Below, one piece after another: positions 14,101-28,900 of a DNA stretch of 64,000 bases. Below the pieces are notes generated by a model that saw nothing but the letters and a program-made list of their open reading frames with translations, was not told where the DNA came from and searched no databases. Position numbers and translations under genes: made by a program. This stretch comes from Diploscapter coronatus (taxonomy: Eukaryota > Nematoda > Chromadorea > Rhabditida > Rhabditidae), in assembly GCA_964036155.1 (NCBI GenBank), contig OZ038422.1, positions 69,339,201 through 69,403,200 of the forward strand, in the 5' to 3' direction. Positions within the stretch are counted from its first letter, which is position 1, and each line of letters opens with the position of its first letter.

Positions 14101-17100
14101 CTTTACTCGTGTGGAAAATGATTTTTGCCGATAAAGGTATAGATAGAGTAGGATGGAAAAATTTTCAATTTTTCATCCAAAAATGCTTTTTAAATATGCT
14201 GATCATTTGGGAGCGAATATTCCAATCTTATCTATCCCTGACCGTGTATCGGCAAAAATAGAGTCTTTCAAGTGAATAAAATGTACAAATTACTGAAGCT
14301 ACAATTATTAATAGTTCATATCCGAGTAAAAGCGTACTATTTTGAAAACTAATTCATTTAGGGTCGAAAAAATGTGATGATTTAATTAATATGAAAAAAA
14401 TTTCTGAGATAGAATTAGAAGACTTCAAAGATTATAGAAATTAAAAAAAAAAATCTTACTTGGCAGATGAGGTGGATGCCCAAGATTCCTTGCGGAGAGC
14501 CTCCAATTCCTCAGCAAAATTGCTCTGATTGATCTGACTGGACACGTAGAAGAACCCATTCTTCCTGGTGGGTCCGCCGCCGTCGCCCCGCCCCCCGGAT
14601 GAACTGTTCATTTCTCTGTCTCTGTCTGCGCTCGTAGTTGCTGCTTCTTCTGCTTTCAAACCTGGGGATTCGTCGCTCACTGCCATTTCAACATCGTCGC
14701 CTGAAAATTTTTCTCATAAAATACGAAAAGAATATTCTGATAAATCGAGTTTATAATAAATGCTTAGACCAAACTCGATATTTAAAATATCTGATCCAAA
14801 TAGTTCCAGTCGATCAATAATAAATGATAAATTTGCCGACAAATAAGGGATATGGAGTTATGATGAAAGTCTGCAGATTTCATTATAACATTTCGCAAAA
14901 TGAATGAATCAGACATACCAACTACTACGTTTGTCTTTCTAATTTTCGTTTCGGACAATGATACGGATCTTCATCACAATAGCACAATAATCTCGCAAAC
15001 TATTCCTATCCTTCACCCTAATAAGATGCACTATAGAAGAAGTATCGATTCGTCAAATGTGACTGCGCCCGCAATCAGCGAAGAGAGTTCAAAAATCAAC
15101 GCAGAGAATAAACAAAGAGAATTCCTTTTCAAAAGCATCGAAATTTTTTCGATAGCGCTCCTCTTTTTCAACACAAATTAAATGCATATGGAAGCATTTT
15201 AGACAATATTCTAGTCTTATCATAAGACTAAATCTCTGAATAGTTGAAAATTAGAAATATTGAGAGTGCACCTAGCATTTCTTATCAAATTTGTACATAA
15301 AAATGTGCATTTCATCTTACCATATCGCTCAATGTACTGATTTTATTGAATTGGAAAAAAAAAAACTAGTTTGTTCATCTTTATGAAGGCCATGTACTAG
15401 ATTGAGATTTAAAAAAAAATGCCAGAATGAATGACTATGGGCATTAAATATCTGATCTACAGATTATTTACCAATGGAAATTTCATTTTTTCAAACATTA
15501 AATATTTTGAAAGATCGAGTTTGGGGTAAACAAACAGTAATCTTAATTTTCTCATTCCCAAATAATCAATGTAAATTTTAAAAAAAAAATCGATACCTTG
15601 CAAATCATCATCGCATTGCAACGCAGAGAGCTGTGTGTTAGGGGCGAGCTGATTGGCGATCTTCCAGAAGAGTCCGACTCCCGTTCGATTCGGTAACAGA
15701 ATGGGTGGCGGAGTGTAGAAACCTCCCGATTGGCCTGTCAGTTCGTTGTGACGAGGGGTACGAAGTTGACTGAAAATGAAAAGATCAGTGATTTATGATA
15801 TGGAGAGAGAGAGAGAGAAATCAGTTTGACTCTCGAAGTGCAGACTTATCACTAAAATGGAGATAACATGGCTAAAAATACCAGCGTTTTTCGAGAAAAG
15901 AAAAGTCAATCAATAAAGCAAAGAACCAACGAAAATGAAAAAGGGGGAAAATGGGGGAAACGGAACGAATATGACAAGATAAATTGACACAGACAGGACA
16001 ACGATTGCATTGGAAGGGAGACGAAAAAGAGCAGAGCTTATTCCTGATATAGACATCGGGAATAGAGCTAGGACTGGGAATGAGCTGAAGAAACTGAACA
16101 GGGAATTGAATATTCATATGGGAAAGAAAGAATGAATTCGAATTGCAATTCCACTGCTCTACAAGACTGTTTTCTACCTGTCTGCTCTCTCTTCATTCCT
16201 CTGCCTCTCTCACACACACACACATCCAATCTTCCCATTCCATTCGATTCCCTTTTCTTTTCTCTTCTCGTCTAGTGATTATTACAGCATTAACGATGGC
16301 CACATTGCAGAAAGACATAGCAGTTCGGTGTGCAATTCAAGAAGAAAGAAGGAAAGGCAAAGGGAAGGAGTGAGGAATCGAAGGACCAAAGTGCAGAAAA
16401 ACACCAATAGAAGGAAGGGCTGATAGGTGATAAGGAAAGCTGCACAAAGTGGAAGGATGGGGAGACATGATCATACTGTACACGAAGATATGAAGCTGCA
16501 AGAGACTAGACAGAGAAGAAATAGAGTCTAGGATGGAAAGTTGAATGGACCGAGGGACATTGTTTATGAGATGGATGAGGAATGTGGGGGAATCGATGAT
16601 TGAGCAATGGAATCCAATCGACATTCGATTGGTACGTGACAATCAGGAAGGTGGGGAGAAGAGAGGCAGACTCTGCAGATTGCAGACTGCAAACTGCAAC
16701 ACACCATGTGACTGCAGAGGCACTGCATCGAGAGGAGTGATCGTCGAGAGGGAAGGGAAAGAAAGGAGAGGATTGAAAATATTGATTGATAGAGACAACA
16801 GACAGACAGACAACGTAGCAAACTGCATTCAAAGGGATCACTCGGATTTCGTGAATTTCACACGAATATTGAAATGCCGGCAGGACTTATAAAAGAATAT
16901 CCAAAGACAGGCATAAAGTTTGACACGTTCATGTCTAGCAAAATTGAATCGAGTACGGCAGATTACGTGGTTTTTCGAACATTTTCCTGCTAAACTAAAT
17001 TCAAAGGAACCCCCATCGATACTCGATTTTGTATGAAAATGTAAAATTGTCAGTGGATCTTGTATGGAGAAAGATAAAAGTGCAAGGACGTGGAAGAATG

Positions 17101-20100
17101 GAGAAGCAGCAATAGCAAGGGGATGCAGCAGCAGCCAGCAAAGGAAACATTTACAGACTGGAGGAGAGGAGGACTGTCATTAAACAGGGATAGCGAGGGA
17201 CAGGGCAGGACTGCTGGATGGAAGGAGATAAACAGACAGAGGGATCGCGATGCAGCGAGGGAGGGAAGGAGGAGAAGCTAAGCCTAAAGAAGGCGAGGAA
17301 CGGGAACGAATTGCTGCAAGAAGGGCTGAAGGAGAAGTGGAAGGAAAGGAAAGGAAAGGAAGACTGCCTGTTACTGAAGGAAAGAGGGCTGCTACGTGCA
17401 GATAAAAACGAGAAGACGAGAAAACTGGAAAGAAACATTAAAAGAAGACACACAGGCGCAGAGACAGAAGAGACGGTGAAGGAGTGGGGAAGAGGGAAAT
17501 TGCAATCTGCAATGCAAGAGGAAGGCAACAAGAAGACCATCTCTGCATCTGCAGATGACTGTATGCCTGTAGACACTCCTCTACCTGCATTCACACATTC
17601 TAGCATTCACCCTCACCGTCCCCCCTCCCTATTCACATTCACAACATTGCATTGCTGCCTTCCTTTCTGCATTTCACTGCATTGTTAGCGTCTCTGCCTC
17701 ACTTTTCTTTTTTTTTCTTCTCGTCTGGCGAATTTTTCATTTTTTATTCGCAATTTTCGCGTTTCGTCTGCTGAAAATCGATGATTGGAAAAGAGACGCA
17801 AAAATGCTGAAATGCTAGACATGAAAATAGAGAAGAGAGATAGAAAGACAGAAAGAGAGGAGGAGAGAAGGAAGAGGGGAAAGACACGACAGAAATTAGG
17901 CAGAACTGCAAAACTCTGCAGAACAAGAGAAGGAAATCTGCAGGAGAAAAAGGAAGGAATGAGAAAAAATAGGCCCAAATATGGACGAAAATAAAGGAGA
18001 AAGGACCAAATGATGCAATTATGAGGACTAGGTCCAAAGGAAGCAAAGCAATAAATGCAAGAAAATGGGAGGAAAGGGACCCAAGTGCGTCGATACTCAA
18101 TTCGCTTTGATTCGATCAGTTATCAATTGGGAAAATTTGTCAAGGATGGACGAATTGGAGTATTTATGGGATTCGCTTTCAGAGAGGACTGCAGAACTGC
18201 ACTATTTTCTGTCTGCTGACTGTGTTCTCGGAAGGCGACAAAAGAACGATGCAGAGGAAAGGCAGGCAGGCAGCAAGGCAATGGCTTGCAGAAAACCATA
18301 AAATCAGACAGGAAAGGGGAAGGGGGAGATAGGGAGAGGAGCAGAGAGCAGATAGGCAAGGGAGAAAAGGGCAAAAAAGCAGAAAAGCAGAAAAAGTGAT
18401 TGGGCGCGTGATGATTTGCAAAAAATGAGAACGTGTCTGGAAGAACAGAAGGGAGAAAGGAAGAATCATTGAATTGAAAATCCACTAGAATAGAATATCT
18501 TCGCAGCCGAGTGTGAATGATGAAGGGATGAACGAATGGAGAGTACCTTTTCTGAGCCATGAGCGAGGCCTTCCTGGTGGGAATGTTCGCGTGCTTCTTT
18601 GGCTGTCCGTCCCGGTGGTCTCGATCCAAGTGACCGGAATTCGTCGACTTCTTTCGGTGAGAATCGTCGATCTGCAAGAAAATTAGTGAATATTGGATTT
18701 ATTGGAGAAACGATCACTACGTTTCTTTTCATTTGAGATTTGGCTTCTTATATTTGTCACTAAATTTTAACTTAAGAAGTAGGATCCCCTATTAAATAAA
18801 TCAGACTTCGCTTCGTGGTAGAATTTTTGTGCAAAATGTTGTAAGGGATGTGAATAATAGACACTTCTATGAAAAAAATTAAAAGATGCTCTAGTCGAAA
18901 AAATCGAAAATTTTCAGCCCTCAAAATGAGCATATTTTGAAAAACGAATTCACATTTGTATATTTTTGTACGAACACCTCATGTTCGGATTTTTTGCACA
19001 GAGTCGTTTTATCAGATTTATGTCGAATTAGATAGGATTTTTCAGACATTTTGGGTTTGAAGGATACTACTTATTTTCTAGATGTTAATTGCAAATTACT
19101 ACAAACGCATTTTTGCAAAAGCTTGAGAATCCTAGTTAAGAAGTTTAGGAAAAAAGAAAACTGATGTCAGATGTCAAATGCCAATGGTTAGGTCATTAGT
19201 TGATAGTAAATACAGGAGGAAATGAGATGCTCATGACAATTTTATGTCGGAAAAAATAGTTTTATAATGGTTTCAGCCAAACACTAGAACGGGCATGTTA
19301 TTTACAGGTGTTCCTAGCATTAGAAATAATCCACGTGGGTTTATCCACACTCGACATTTCCAGTCGTATAGATTTATTTACTTATCATCGCTTAGATTTC
19401 ATAGAAAATATCTGCTAGGAATATGAGTGATAAATACTTTTTTTACATTTTATGATGCCTAATATAGCGAACAGTTTACTGTCGCGCGGAAACATCTAGA
19501 ACAACTGATCGCTTTTTCTGAGACTATTTCTCTCATTTTCTGTAAGTTACAATTGCACTAAATCTGTTCTGCTTTGTATAAGTCAGGAAAAATAGTTGAA
19601 ACCACGGGAAGAATCAAAGTTTCAATGGCTTTTACAAATTATCAAAATTTGAGATTTTTATTTGATATTTAGCTTATTATGATTCTAGCATCATAATCTA
19701 TGGCAGTTTTTATTTGTAAAAATTAACAGTTGAAATACGTTTAGGCGCATTTTACCCTGAAATGTCTCTTGCAATATAGACAAAAAAAAATTTCCCTCTT
19801 CTGTATAAAGTTTATCCTATTAGTCAAAATTTAGTGTTGCTAAATATTCGTTTGATTAAAAACGATTCCTGGATATTCGATTAATTCGTAAAGTATTCCA
19901 TGTTTCATTCAAAACGGATTATGTAAACTTAGCGAAATAGAACCTTTAGTTATAGAAACTGTCAAATTTGTGCGCAGAAAAATAAGTTGCAATTTCATTT
20001 TTACAGTATGGTTGGGACATAATCAAAATGAGACGGAAAAAGAGCGATAAATACGATTCATTTTTCGTATATTTTTCCTCTATGAGTTGTCGAAGTTCAT

Positions 20101-23100
20101 GTAAATTTCTCAAAAAGAATGAATATTGTTATAAAAATATTAAAAAAAAAAAAAAGTTGACTGTAAAACCAACTTTTATCATTAACTAATAAACTTGGAG
20201 CATATGAGATATTTAGTTGAGTTATTTTGTATAGGATTTTATCATATTTTTTCCAAAGCTATAAAAGAATTTTAGATGAGTCAATTTTTGTAAGATTTTT
20301 TAACATTTCAAAATAATTCGGAACTGTGCTTACCAAAAGAGGGGAAGATTCCATTGGCTCAGGTTTGAGAAGTGAGGAAGGAGCAATTTGATGCGCCTGC
20401 TGTTGTTGTTCATAGACAGAAGATACGATTCTGAAACTTGCCAGGTTAGATATCTTTGACACTAATTATATGTTGCTAAATGCGTGGTTCGTATACGATA
20501 AATGGATCAATCTTCATAATTCAAAAATGGAATCACGCCTACAATACTTTCAGAAAATTGTAAAATTGTATACATGCTAGTGTCACCTGATCAAATTAGA
20601 TCAACACTCAGTCCCCCTTTCATTTTCGATTACTCATAAACGGTATTTATGAAATTTCAATTAGCGGAGGATTAGATATTTTGAGCGATAATTTCCTACC
20701 AGACAAATGAATAAACGTGCAAAACAGAAGATGCTAAAATCCGAATGTGAGGGATCGGAGTCGAAAGATTGCAGAAGGAAAGGCAGCTATGAAGACTGAA
20801 ACGAGGAAAACAAAAACAGAACAGAACTTTCGATTAACTCTCGCGTCATAAAGCAGCATGTGATGGCTGATAAATAGAAACTCCGAGCTATATTCGGAGG
20901 AAGCAGAGCAGACAAACATCGATGTCCAAAAGGGGGGAGAGCAGAATGCGAACTCGAATGGATACAAATTTGGTGCTGAAGGCTGCAGTCTGGTCTGAAG
21001 GCAGAGAGCAATAGAAACACAATTCGAAAGGTCTCCGTGTAGATCGACACTATGTTGAAAGAAGGAAATTGTATCGAATAAGAGATGTTTCGAAAACAAC
21101 AAGCAGAAATATCTCTGCTCCAGGTGAATGACTCAAGAAATTATCACGCAAATAAGCTAAATGATGAGAGTTTGGCGAGAACCTCTGTAATAACGCCTTC
21201 TTCATGAAGAGGACGGAAAACAGGGTTGTTTTGTTAGAGAATAGAACCAGGCAAAAGTGCTAACAGATGCCTGTAGACTGACTGACTGACTGGGAGAATC
21301 GATAGCGGAAAAGGGAAGGGGAAAATAGAGAGGCAGGCGAAGGGAACAGGGTAGCTGATTGTCAGAACAGTGAAGAGGAATGGAGACTGCAAAACGAGAA
21401 GAGACTGAGATTGCCAGATAGCAGCAAACACTGAACCGGCAAGGGAAATTAGAAAATGAAGGGAGGAAAAGGGACTGTAGGGAGAACAGAACTCTGATAA
21501 CAACGGGGCACGAGGGGTTTGCAAAAAAAAATCCGCTACGACCGTCATTAAACTGCACGCTGCAGAAAGGCAGAACAATTGCACAGATAATCTCGCAAAG
21601 AGGGAACTCGGCAGCCAAATGTGAGAGGAGAATGGAGTTTGGTTGCAACAAATTAGAACTGGAATGGGGCATTGATTGGATGACAAATGAAATGCGAGGT
21701 TGAAATAGCGACGATGAAATTGAAAAGAAAGGGGAAATGAATTGATTGATTAGTGGAAAACAACGTTCATGTGACAATTGCCTCGTTAATGCAATGGGGA
21801 CTGACTTGTTGTGAGCGACTTCCATTTGATGTTCGGGAGACTCGATGTTGATTGTGACCGACTGATTGTGAGTCGGCTGTGCGTTAACCCCTCTCAACAC
21901 CTGCATCCTGTCTGTGCCCGCGCCTGTACTGTTTCTGTCCTGTCTTGCATCCGCCTGTCCGAACGGTCTCCACTGCTGCACATCAGGCACAGCTCCAGAC
22001 TGTCCCTGTTGTCCTGTCTGTGAGCCACTCGCATTCTGCACCATTCGAGATGGGGGAAGGTACTGAAAACAACTTGATTCGTTGCTGTAATTCACTTGAT
22101 TTTCGACGCTCATAAATCTTGTAGTCAAACTACATAGAGGCGGAGACATGGAGAGCTGCCTCATTGTTACAAGAATTGGTTAGGAAAGTTAGAGAAGAAT
22201 GGAGCATAGCAAACAAGCGCCTGAGAGTTATATTTCATCTCATCCAGAAAATTTAGCAAGTTTTTGAACATTTTGAACTTCGTCTTCTATCAAACAAAAA
22301 TTTAATCTCGTAATTTTTAGTTGCAACAAGTTTTGCCTAACAGAGCTATTTTAAGAAAGTTCTTGTTTACGTGACTTTTGAGGATCTTCTCTGCTAATTT
22401 CCGATCCGGTTGCAAACTTTCCTCGCTATTTCAAAATAATTCTATCTTCTAGATACTAATTACTAGTTACTGTTCAGCAATTCAGAAAAAAAAACCAATC
22501 GATAATTATGGAATGAAATGAAATTTTTCGGATTATCGACGCATAGAAGTTGACAAATTCGAAGAGAGAAACAATCAGAGTTTGACTGCGTCCAATCTGA
22601 GCAAATAAATGGCAAATGGAAAAATTGTGTAGAGAAGAAGGAAGAGATGAATTGCATGAGAACGAGCAGAAAACTGAGGGAAGGGAATTGCAAAATGGGA
22701 AGGGGAAATCAAAAGAACACAGGCAGAAGGAGCAGAGGGAAATGGGAGAGGAGCTGCTGGAAGAATGAACTAAACAATGCAGAAGGCAGGCAACAAGCAG
22801 CAAAGTTGCAGATGCAGGACAAGGGGAATGGGAAGGGAAGGGAAGTGATAAAGTAGCCCAAGACAGAGACACAAGCAGACAGACGGCCTGCAGAAAGTGG
22901 CTGGCAATAAGCGAGGCAGACGCGCAGAGGAATGACTGGAGCAGAGTCCAGACAGACAGGCAATCGATGCGAAAGAGGGAAAATTATTGCAGCACTGCAA
23001 AACGAAAAATAGAAATAGAAAGAGGCTGCAGTTGCAAATGGGCAGGGGCAAACCAACAGAAGCAGAAAACAGATGACTGCAAAGGCTGAATATTGCAATT

Positions 23101-25984
23101 GCTGCGCAAGTGCAACAGAGCGACAGAGCAAGAAGGAGCATGCAACATGTGATTGCAAAATGGAGATTAACGAGGTAAAGGGTTGCGCAGATGCATAGAT
23201 GATATGCTAGAATGGTGAGAATGTCTGATTGGTGCAGATTTGCAAGAATGAAGTCGAGAGGAATTTGCATTTGATAAAATTGCACACACACAACGTATAA
23301 ATTGATCATTCCGTAGAATAATAGCACTATTTATGGTCTTTACGAAATATTCTCCTAGATTAGATTCATATGGAAATCGTAATCCCATATTGTTTATTTA
23401 TCACATCATGGTGCTAGACTAAAGACGAAATATGCACGTTCTTACACAATTATTTTGCATTTCGCATTCGATGGTAGTGTTTTGACATTATGAAAATCGA
23501 GAGATGAAACTATTAGCGCGTTTTGTTGAAAGATAGATTTTGCAAAAACAAGTTAAAAGGCATTTTTGAATTTAGCATGATTTGATTAATTTAGCTCTGA
23601 AAATGATTACCTCATGTGACATGCTGGGCTGAGATGATCGATGGCATTGAGAGAAGAAGTTTGGTGCCAACGAACATTTTCGGTACGGGCCCTGAAATGA
23701 AATATTTCTCAACAATAAAAGATCTTCAACTTTTTCAACATGGTCAAAAATATTGCAGACCGTGAAACAGGATATAGGTTAAGAGCTTGATATGATGAAA
23801 ACATGAAATTTTATTTTGATTTTTCAAAGTTACACGCGAACATCATCACCATTTGCAAAATTTTTAAAAATTTCCTTCCCTACACTTCTCGTTTGCAGCT
23901 TGATCAATTTTTTTTTACAAATTGTGATGATTATACGATGTTAAATTCTACGAGAGATCTTTTCACTTTATAACTTGGTTTAAATTCACGTCATAATAAA
24001 ATTTCCAGATAGTAATTTTCAAAAGTCATATTTATCAGTAAAAATTTTCAAACCCCTACCTTGTTCCAGGCATCTTTCTCGAATGTGAATTGTCGTTCGG
24101 CATTTCCATTGTAATTCGCATTCGAATCGCCTGAAGCAGCAGCGGCGGGGTTCTGGAATGGAGGTGGAGTGTCGAGTTGTGGGGGCGAGAAACGACCTGC
24201 ATCGTAGATCGGGGGCTCCTAGAATTTTCTCTAATCAAACGGTTAAAAATGATGCATTTTATATTCGCGTTGTTACCAGTTGCGCGAATTCGACAATCTA
24301 CCGAAGATTATCGTTGAAAAAATTAAGCGCTGAATAAATAGTTGAAGAGGAAATGAATGCATGAAATTCCCAAATTTACGTTCAATGTTGCTAATCGTGA
24401 AAAAACAAAAGATTTTTTAAACTATCTCTTTCGTTCGTATTTCATGTTCTACAGAAATATTCGAAGAATTAGGTAATCTTCGTAATTTTTTCTACTGAAC
24501 TTTCTTGTTTTTACAACAAAAAAATGGATGAAATTCTGCTTTTGCTCCTTTCCAATTGATCAGCGAGTAAAAACTAATACAATTAGAAAATCACATCTGC
24601 CGTTTAGCTAATTTCAGTTTCTCATTTGTCATTATTTCATACCGGAGTAGAAATGCAAAATTCTCATGTAGCAAGCAAGAAAAAATGATCAAATGATTCA
24701 GACTTTTAACAACAAAAATCGGTAAATAACTCACAGGGAAGTAGGAAGACGTTGGCAGCTGAGGCGTCTGGAAATTGCCCTGGCCCAGCGACTGGTATGA
24801 CATCTGAAATCAGAATGTTACATTATCGGATCTTTCTCAAGAGCTAATAACAGGAGTTGATAGAGGTAGTTAGGTATCTACCGTTAAGTAATTCCAATCA
24901 ATTTGGGGATAATGGCCACCCCCTCCCCTCCCCTACTGTACCTATTCTTTCATATATCTTCTCTTTTCCCTTTTTTAATTTGCTTTGCTTTTTCTCTTTT
25001 ACACGCCGTCTTTCTGCTCCTTTTCTAATTACTTTTACATTTTAAGGCAAAGCTCATATTTAGATTGATTCAATCGGGCTGAAATTTTATAGGGAGTTTG
25101 GACAATTATGGGCCTTTCATTTTACACCAAAATCAGCTTTCCTGGATGATCATATTTATGCGCGATCTTTATCCGGCTTAATGGGATTTTAAAAAAAATA
25201 CTTTTTAGTATCTTATATTAACTTATCCTATTCATATAAAGCCAAAATTAGAAATTTCCTCAATTTTTATAGTAACTGTATTATGTAGATATAATTAGAA
25301 TTATCGCAATTAATATTCATGTTATCCACAAGTTAGCATAATCTGTTGTTTATTTTTACTTCATCCCCGAAAACGAAAATTCGTATTTTCACGAATTTCA
25401 GAATGTGCCGAAAATTTGGAAAGTCTCAAAAATTTGAAAGAGCAGTCAGTTTTATCGTATTCTCCCACTATAAGTTTGACATTTTCTAGTTGAAATTTAT
25501 CACTTAGATTCAGAACATAGAATATACAAATTTTCATTTCTTATCTACCGTTCCTATGAGATTTGTAATATAGATTTTCTTCATACCTTAGCTCACTTTG
25601 TACAAATAAAATTTGAGAGCAAAACGTTTCAAAACCTTATCGCGATTTCAAAATTACATAATGAAAACTACTAGCAATATACCAACGAATCAGTTTCAGT
25701 AGTATTTCAAAATCAATTAAAAGAACTAACCGTGTGATCATACTGTTGGTGTCCATAAGGGATTTGAGGAGGAACGATGCTGGAAATGCATCGTCGCCTG
25801 GGAATAAAGGAGTTGCTGCCCGCCGAGGAGGGCTGCTGCTGCTGTTGTTGTTGTTGCTGCTGCTGATGATGTGACTGGGAATGGGACTGTCGATCTGCCA
25901 TCAGACAGGCCGACGAGGTGTCGGGCAGAGGACAGGGAATGGCAGCCGATTCGAAAGAGGACAACTCGCAAAGGGCTCCTGCAA
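11152..25984 (-). CDS. ELM2-SANT-C2H2 chromatin scaffold (SAEG-1/MIDEAS/TRERF1-like)
   Basis: Minus-strand exons, 5' to 3': 25731-25984, 24735-24803, 24060-24218, 23611-23691, 21806-22062, 20334-20430, 18547-18671, 15597-15769, 14460-14700, 13885-14016, 13629-13833, 13083-13295, 12543-12671, 12267-12497, 11879-12212, about 11480-11633, 11152-11250; roughly 990 residues. The order is a Gln/Pro-rich N-terminus with a polyQ tract; a short conserved block ([13 protein letters not shown], exon 15597-15769); an ELM2 domain ([15 protein letters not shown] onward); a SANT domain ending in a [13 protein letters not shown] helix; then one C2H2 finger (C-x2-C-x12-H-x3-H, exon 11879-12212) and a Gln/His-rich tail. 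Vertebrate relatives scaffold the MiDAC HDAC1/2 complex; C. elegans SAEG-1 acts in the nucleus with EGL-4 signalling. Phases agree at all junctions except 11879 to the next exon: acceptor AAG at 11634 is out of phase, while an in-phase start at 11667 has a weak acceptor. The 5' end is unresolved; ATG at 25901 is the first in the 5'-most supported exon. Confidence 0.85.
14121..14259. repeat. Nested inverted repeat (foldback element) in an intron
   Basis: A 13-nt arm, ATTTTTGCCGATA (14121-14133), is repeated perfectly inverted at 14247-14259. Inside it, 14151-14178 is a second palindrome of about 12 bp with one bulged G. The element sits in the intron between exons 14460-14700 and 13885-14016. 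It may be a small MITE-like insertion, but no family was recognised and no target-site duplication was established. Confidence 0.6.
15770..18546 (-). other. Long intron, sense-strand pyrimidine-rich
   Basis: From about 16300 to 18470 the plus strand is rich in A and G, so the transcribed minus-strand sense is rich in C and T. A (CA)n run lies near 16211-16223, and short stretches of opposite bias occur at 16140-16280 and 17570-17720. The open frames here are by-products of the composition. No exon with family resemblance was seen. Confidence 0.55.
20431..23610 (-). other. Two long introns around exon 21806-22062
   Basis: Introns 20431-21805 and 22063-23610 hold purine-rich plus-strand sequence, mainly 20730-21780 and 22570-23300 (pyrimidine-rich in the sense direction). 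They include repeated short words such as TGCAG and AGGCAG. A 320-codon minus-strand frame (21202-22164) is the real exon 21806-22062 extended into flanking intron. No other exon was found. Confidence 0.5.
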
Positions 25985-28900
25985 CTGACACAGATGAAGT
26001 GCTTACAGCGCAAAATACGCGTATATGAGAGATTTATGGGCTTAGAAAACCGATAAGCTATTTTAATCCCGATTTAATGTAATTTCGCCAGACTTCGAAG
26101 ATGCAAGAACTAAAACATAACTAGAAAATAACGATTTTCTGGATTTTCGGAATTTATGCAGTTCTATGACTAACCAGAAGGTGTTTCAACTGAGCACAAC
26201 ATAAGCAAAATGTGAAAATGGAACATCTGTGATAATCATAAGGAATGGAAAAAGAATATACAAATTTAGGAAAATAGGAATATTTTTACGCAAAATGAGT
26301 AGAAGATATGAATTGATAATAGCAGGGCTAAATTTGAAAAAGGGTATCGAATAGAAAGAACCGAAAATTCTAAGCTTGCTATGAATTCGAGTGAAATGAT
26401 CGAGCAAATTCACAAATCAAAATGCTGCAAACGTCTTTTCATTCCACCTTTAAAAATTTACATGCATTCTATTTTTGAGTTGTAAACTGATTATCATATT
26501 CATTCTCTCTCCCACTTTCAACCTACGTTTCATTTCATGAAACTGCCAAATGTGCAAAAATGGACCAAGAGAGAAACGGATTCAGCAAATTTCGATCGTA
26601 TATTGTTTTCAATTTTCGATCTTCAGATAGCTTTTTCACATGCGATTTGGGAGTGAAAGAGCGATAATCAATTTGAGCTGGAGAAATGAAAATAACAACA
26701 ACTGTCAGTGATTGGATTGGCGTGTGAAATGTGCCTCTCTGCAGTCTCCAAATTCTCTTCCTTCCTGCTTCAAATGCACTATTACCTATTCACAATGTCA
26801 TCATTGCATCATCAATTCCCACCATTCTTTCTTTTCACCATTACGTCCTTTTTTCTTCTTCATATTCCCTTTTACGAATTTCTCACTTCATAATCACAAA
26901 AATAGTGTCAAAATTCAATCAGTTGATATAATGTCATATTACGCACGACTTTCTGAGCAATAAGACATTAGAAAGGTTAAAATAACCCATCCATAAAATT
27001 AAACGCGATGAAATGAAAATACTAATGCTGCGTAGTAGTTGAAAATAGATGAAAATGCAGAATTTCATTAGTTCAAAGAAGGAATATTTTGTTCATTCGA
27101 TTGGAAAATGAGTCGAGCAGAAAACAGAAGACACGTACCAAATGTGGAGGGAAGAATAAGAAGTGAAACATAATGAAGAATGGGGAATTGGCGAAAATGC
27201 CTGAAGGAGAATTAATGCCTGAGGGAAAGACGAGCAGGGAAAAGTAAAGTAATATGGAAACGAGGATAGGGGAATAGGAAAATGAATGAAAATGAGGCTG
27301 CAGAAGAAGTGGACTCATCGCAGACAGAGACGCTGCTATGTGTCCTGCTCATAGTCTACTCCTGTATGCCTGCCTGCCTGTCTGTCTGCGATGCTCTTGT
27401 ATGGATGCATAAAACATAGGGTTGCGAATGACATAATGATGAACTGAATGAGTAAATTGGGAAGGGGCAGGAATGCATCTGAAGGGCAGAAGGACAGGAA
27501 GGTCGATGAATTGGAGATGGAAGAGATGATGAGAAGCAAGACACAGACATTGAGACAGAAACAGAGCAGGGCACAACACGCACCGCTTCTGCATGAAATG
27601 GTCAAGTAATCATGTTGCAGAAGAAATATCTTAATAGGCTTCAAGAAGATTCCACTAAATCCTAGATAATTGAGAAACTCGAATTCAAATGACTGAAACG
27701 GGAATTAGCAGAGTCACGAGAACGTGCCACTATGATTATGCAATGCGGAGTTGAGCGATATGAAAGGTGAAAAACTAATACTTGAATTGTTCGAATCGGA
27801 TTAGTGAATTTATATCGGTCAGAGTATGTAAAAAAAATTGGCGGTGAAGTTCGTGGATTTGGACCATACCTTTCAGACAAATTTTCGACTATAAAATCAA
27901 CAGAATTTAACATCAACGAAAGAGGATTTACGTGCGTTCACGTATTGTTTAGAAACGATTTGAAAAAAAAACAAGTTATCAAAGTTATGAGATTAATTGA
28001 ATTTGACAAATTGGCTAAAACGTCAAGAAATAGTTGATCAATTAGTTGCTAGACAGTTAGATCAATTTTGATTTTCTGCGCATTATAAGAAGTCAAAGAT
28101 TCGGAACCAGAAAAATGCAACTGAAACATGGGAGATATTGTCAATGAGAACGAGAGTAAAATTGATACAGGAAAGGAAACAACAAAATAGACAGACATGC
28201 ACTGCTCAACACTGAACGAGTGAAGAATGCCGAGTTATCAAATTAGAGACAAATGGAGGAAGTGAAGGAGGGTTGTGAGGGAAGAGACACGAGAACGGCA
28301 CATACAGAAATCAAATCAACCGACTGGAAAGAAAAAGAGCTGGAGAAAAAGAAATAAGAAGATCGGGGATAGGTAGGAATCAAAATCCACGAAACTTTTT
28401 TTTCAGAAATTTTGCAATTTGAAATGGATGACGGCCTTTATTCACCAAAAATATTATAGCCACTAAAATGGACTAGGGTAGGTAAGAATACAATATATCA
28501 CGTAGTGACTTTGCTCAAGCTTTAATTGCCATTGCTGATGGTTAAACATCCATTTTAAAATTAATTCTAAACGTTCTTGCAATTTCTAGTCTCTCCAGAG
28601 CATATACTATTTCATGAGGTTGGGGGAACTTAGAAGAAGATAGTTGCAAAATGTATACAGTATCTACTTCCTCACAAGCCATATTATGTGAAATCAGATT
28701 CTGATTCAGTTCTCAGAAAAATTTCAATCTCGATTCCCCGACTTCGTGTCAACTTTGATCGCTTTTTATATTATTTTAGAAGCTGATCTATGCCTAACAT
28801 GAAATAAAATGTCTCACAACAGATGAATTTTCGTCTACTAACCATGAACTAAAGTCATAGCAAATAAAAGTAAAAAAATTTCCTTCCGATTCTGTATTTT

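Noticed and set aside
14900..15181. 93-codon plus-strand ORF antisense in an ELM2-SANT intron
   Set aside because: Composition looks somewhat coding-like, but there is no domain, no clear promoter or splice context, and it lies fully inside an intron of the opposite-strand gene.
21202..22164. 320-codon minus-strand ORF as a single gene
   Set aside because: Only 21806-22062 is exon, with splice sites and matching phase on both sides; the rest is biased intron sequence read through.
27804..28037. 77-codon plus-strand ORF in the giant intron
   Set aside because: No recognisable domain, AT-rich flanks, and no splice partners.
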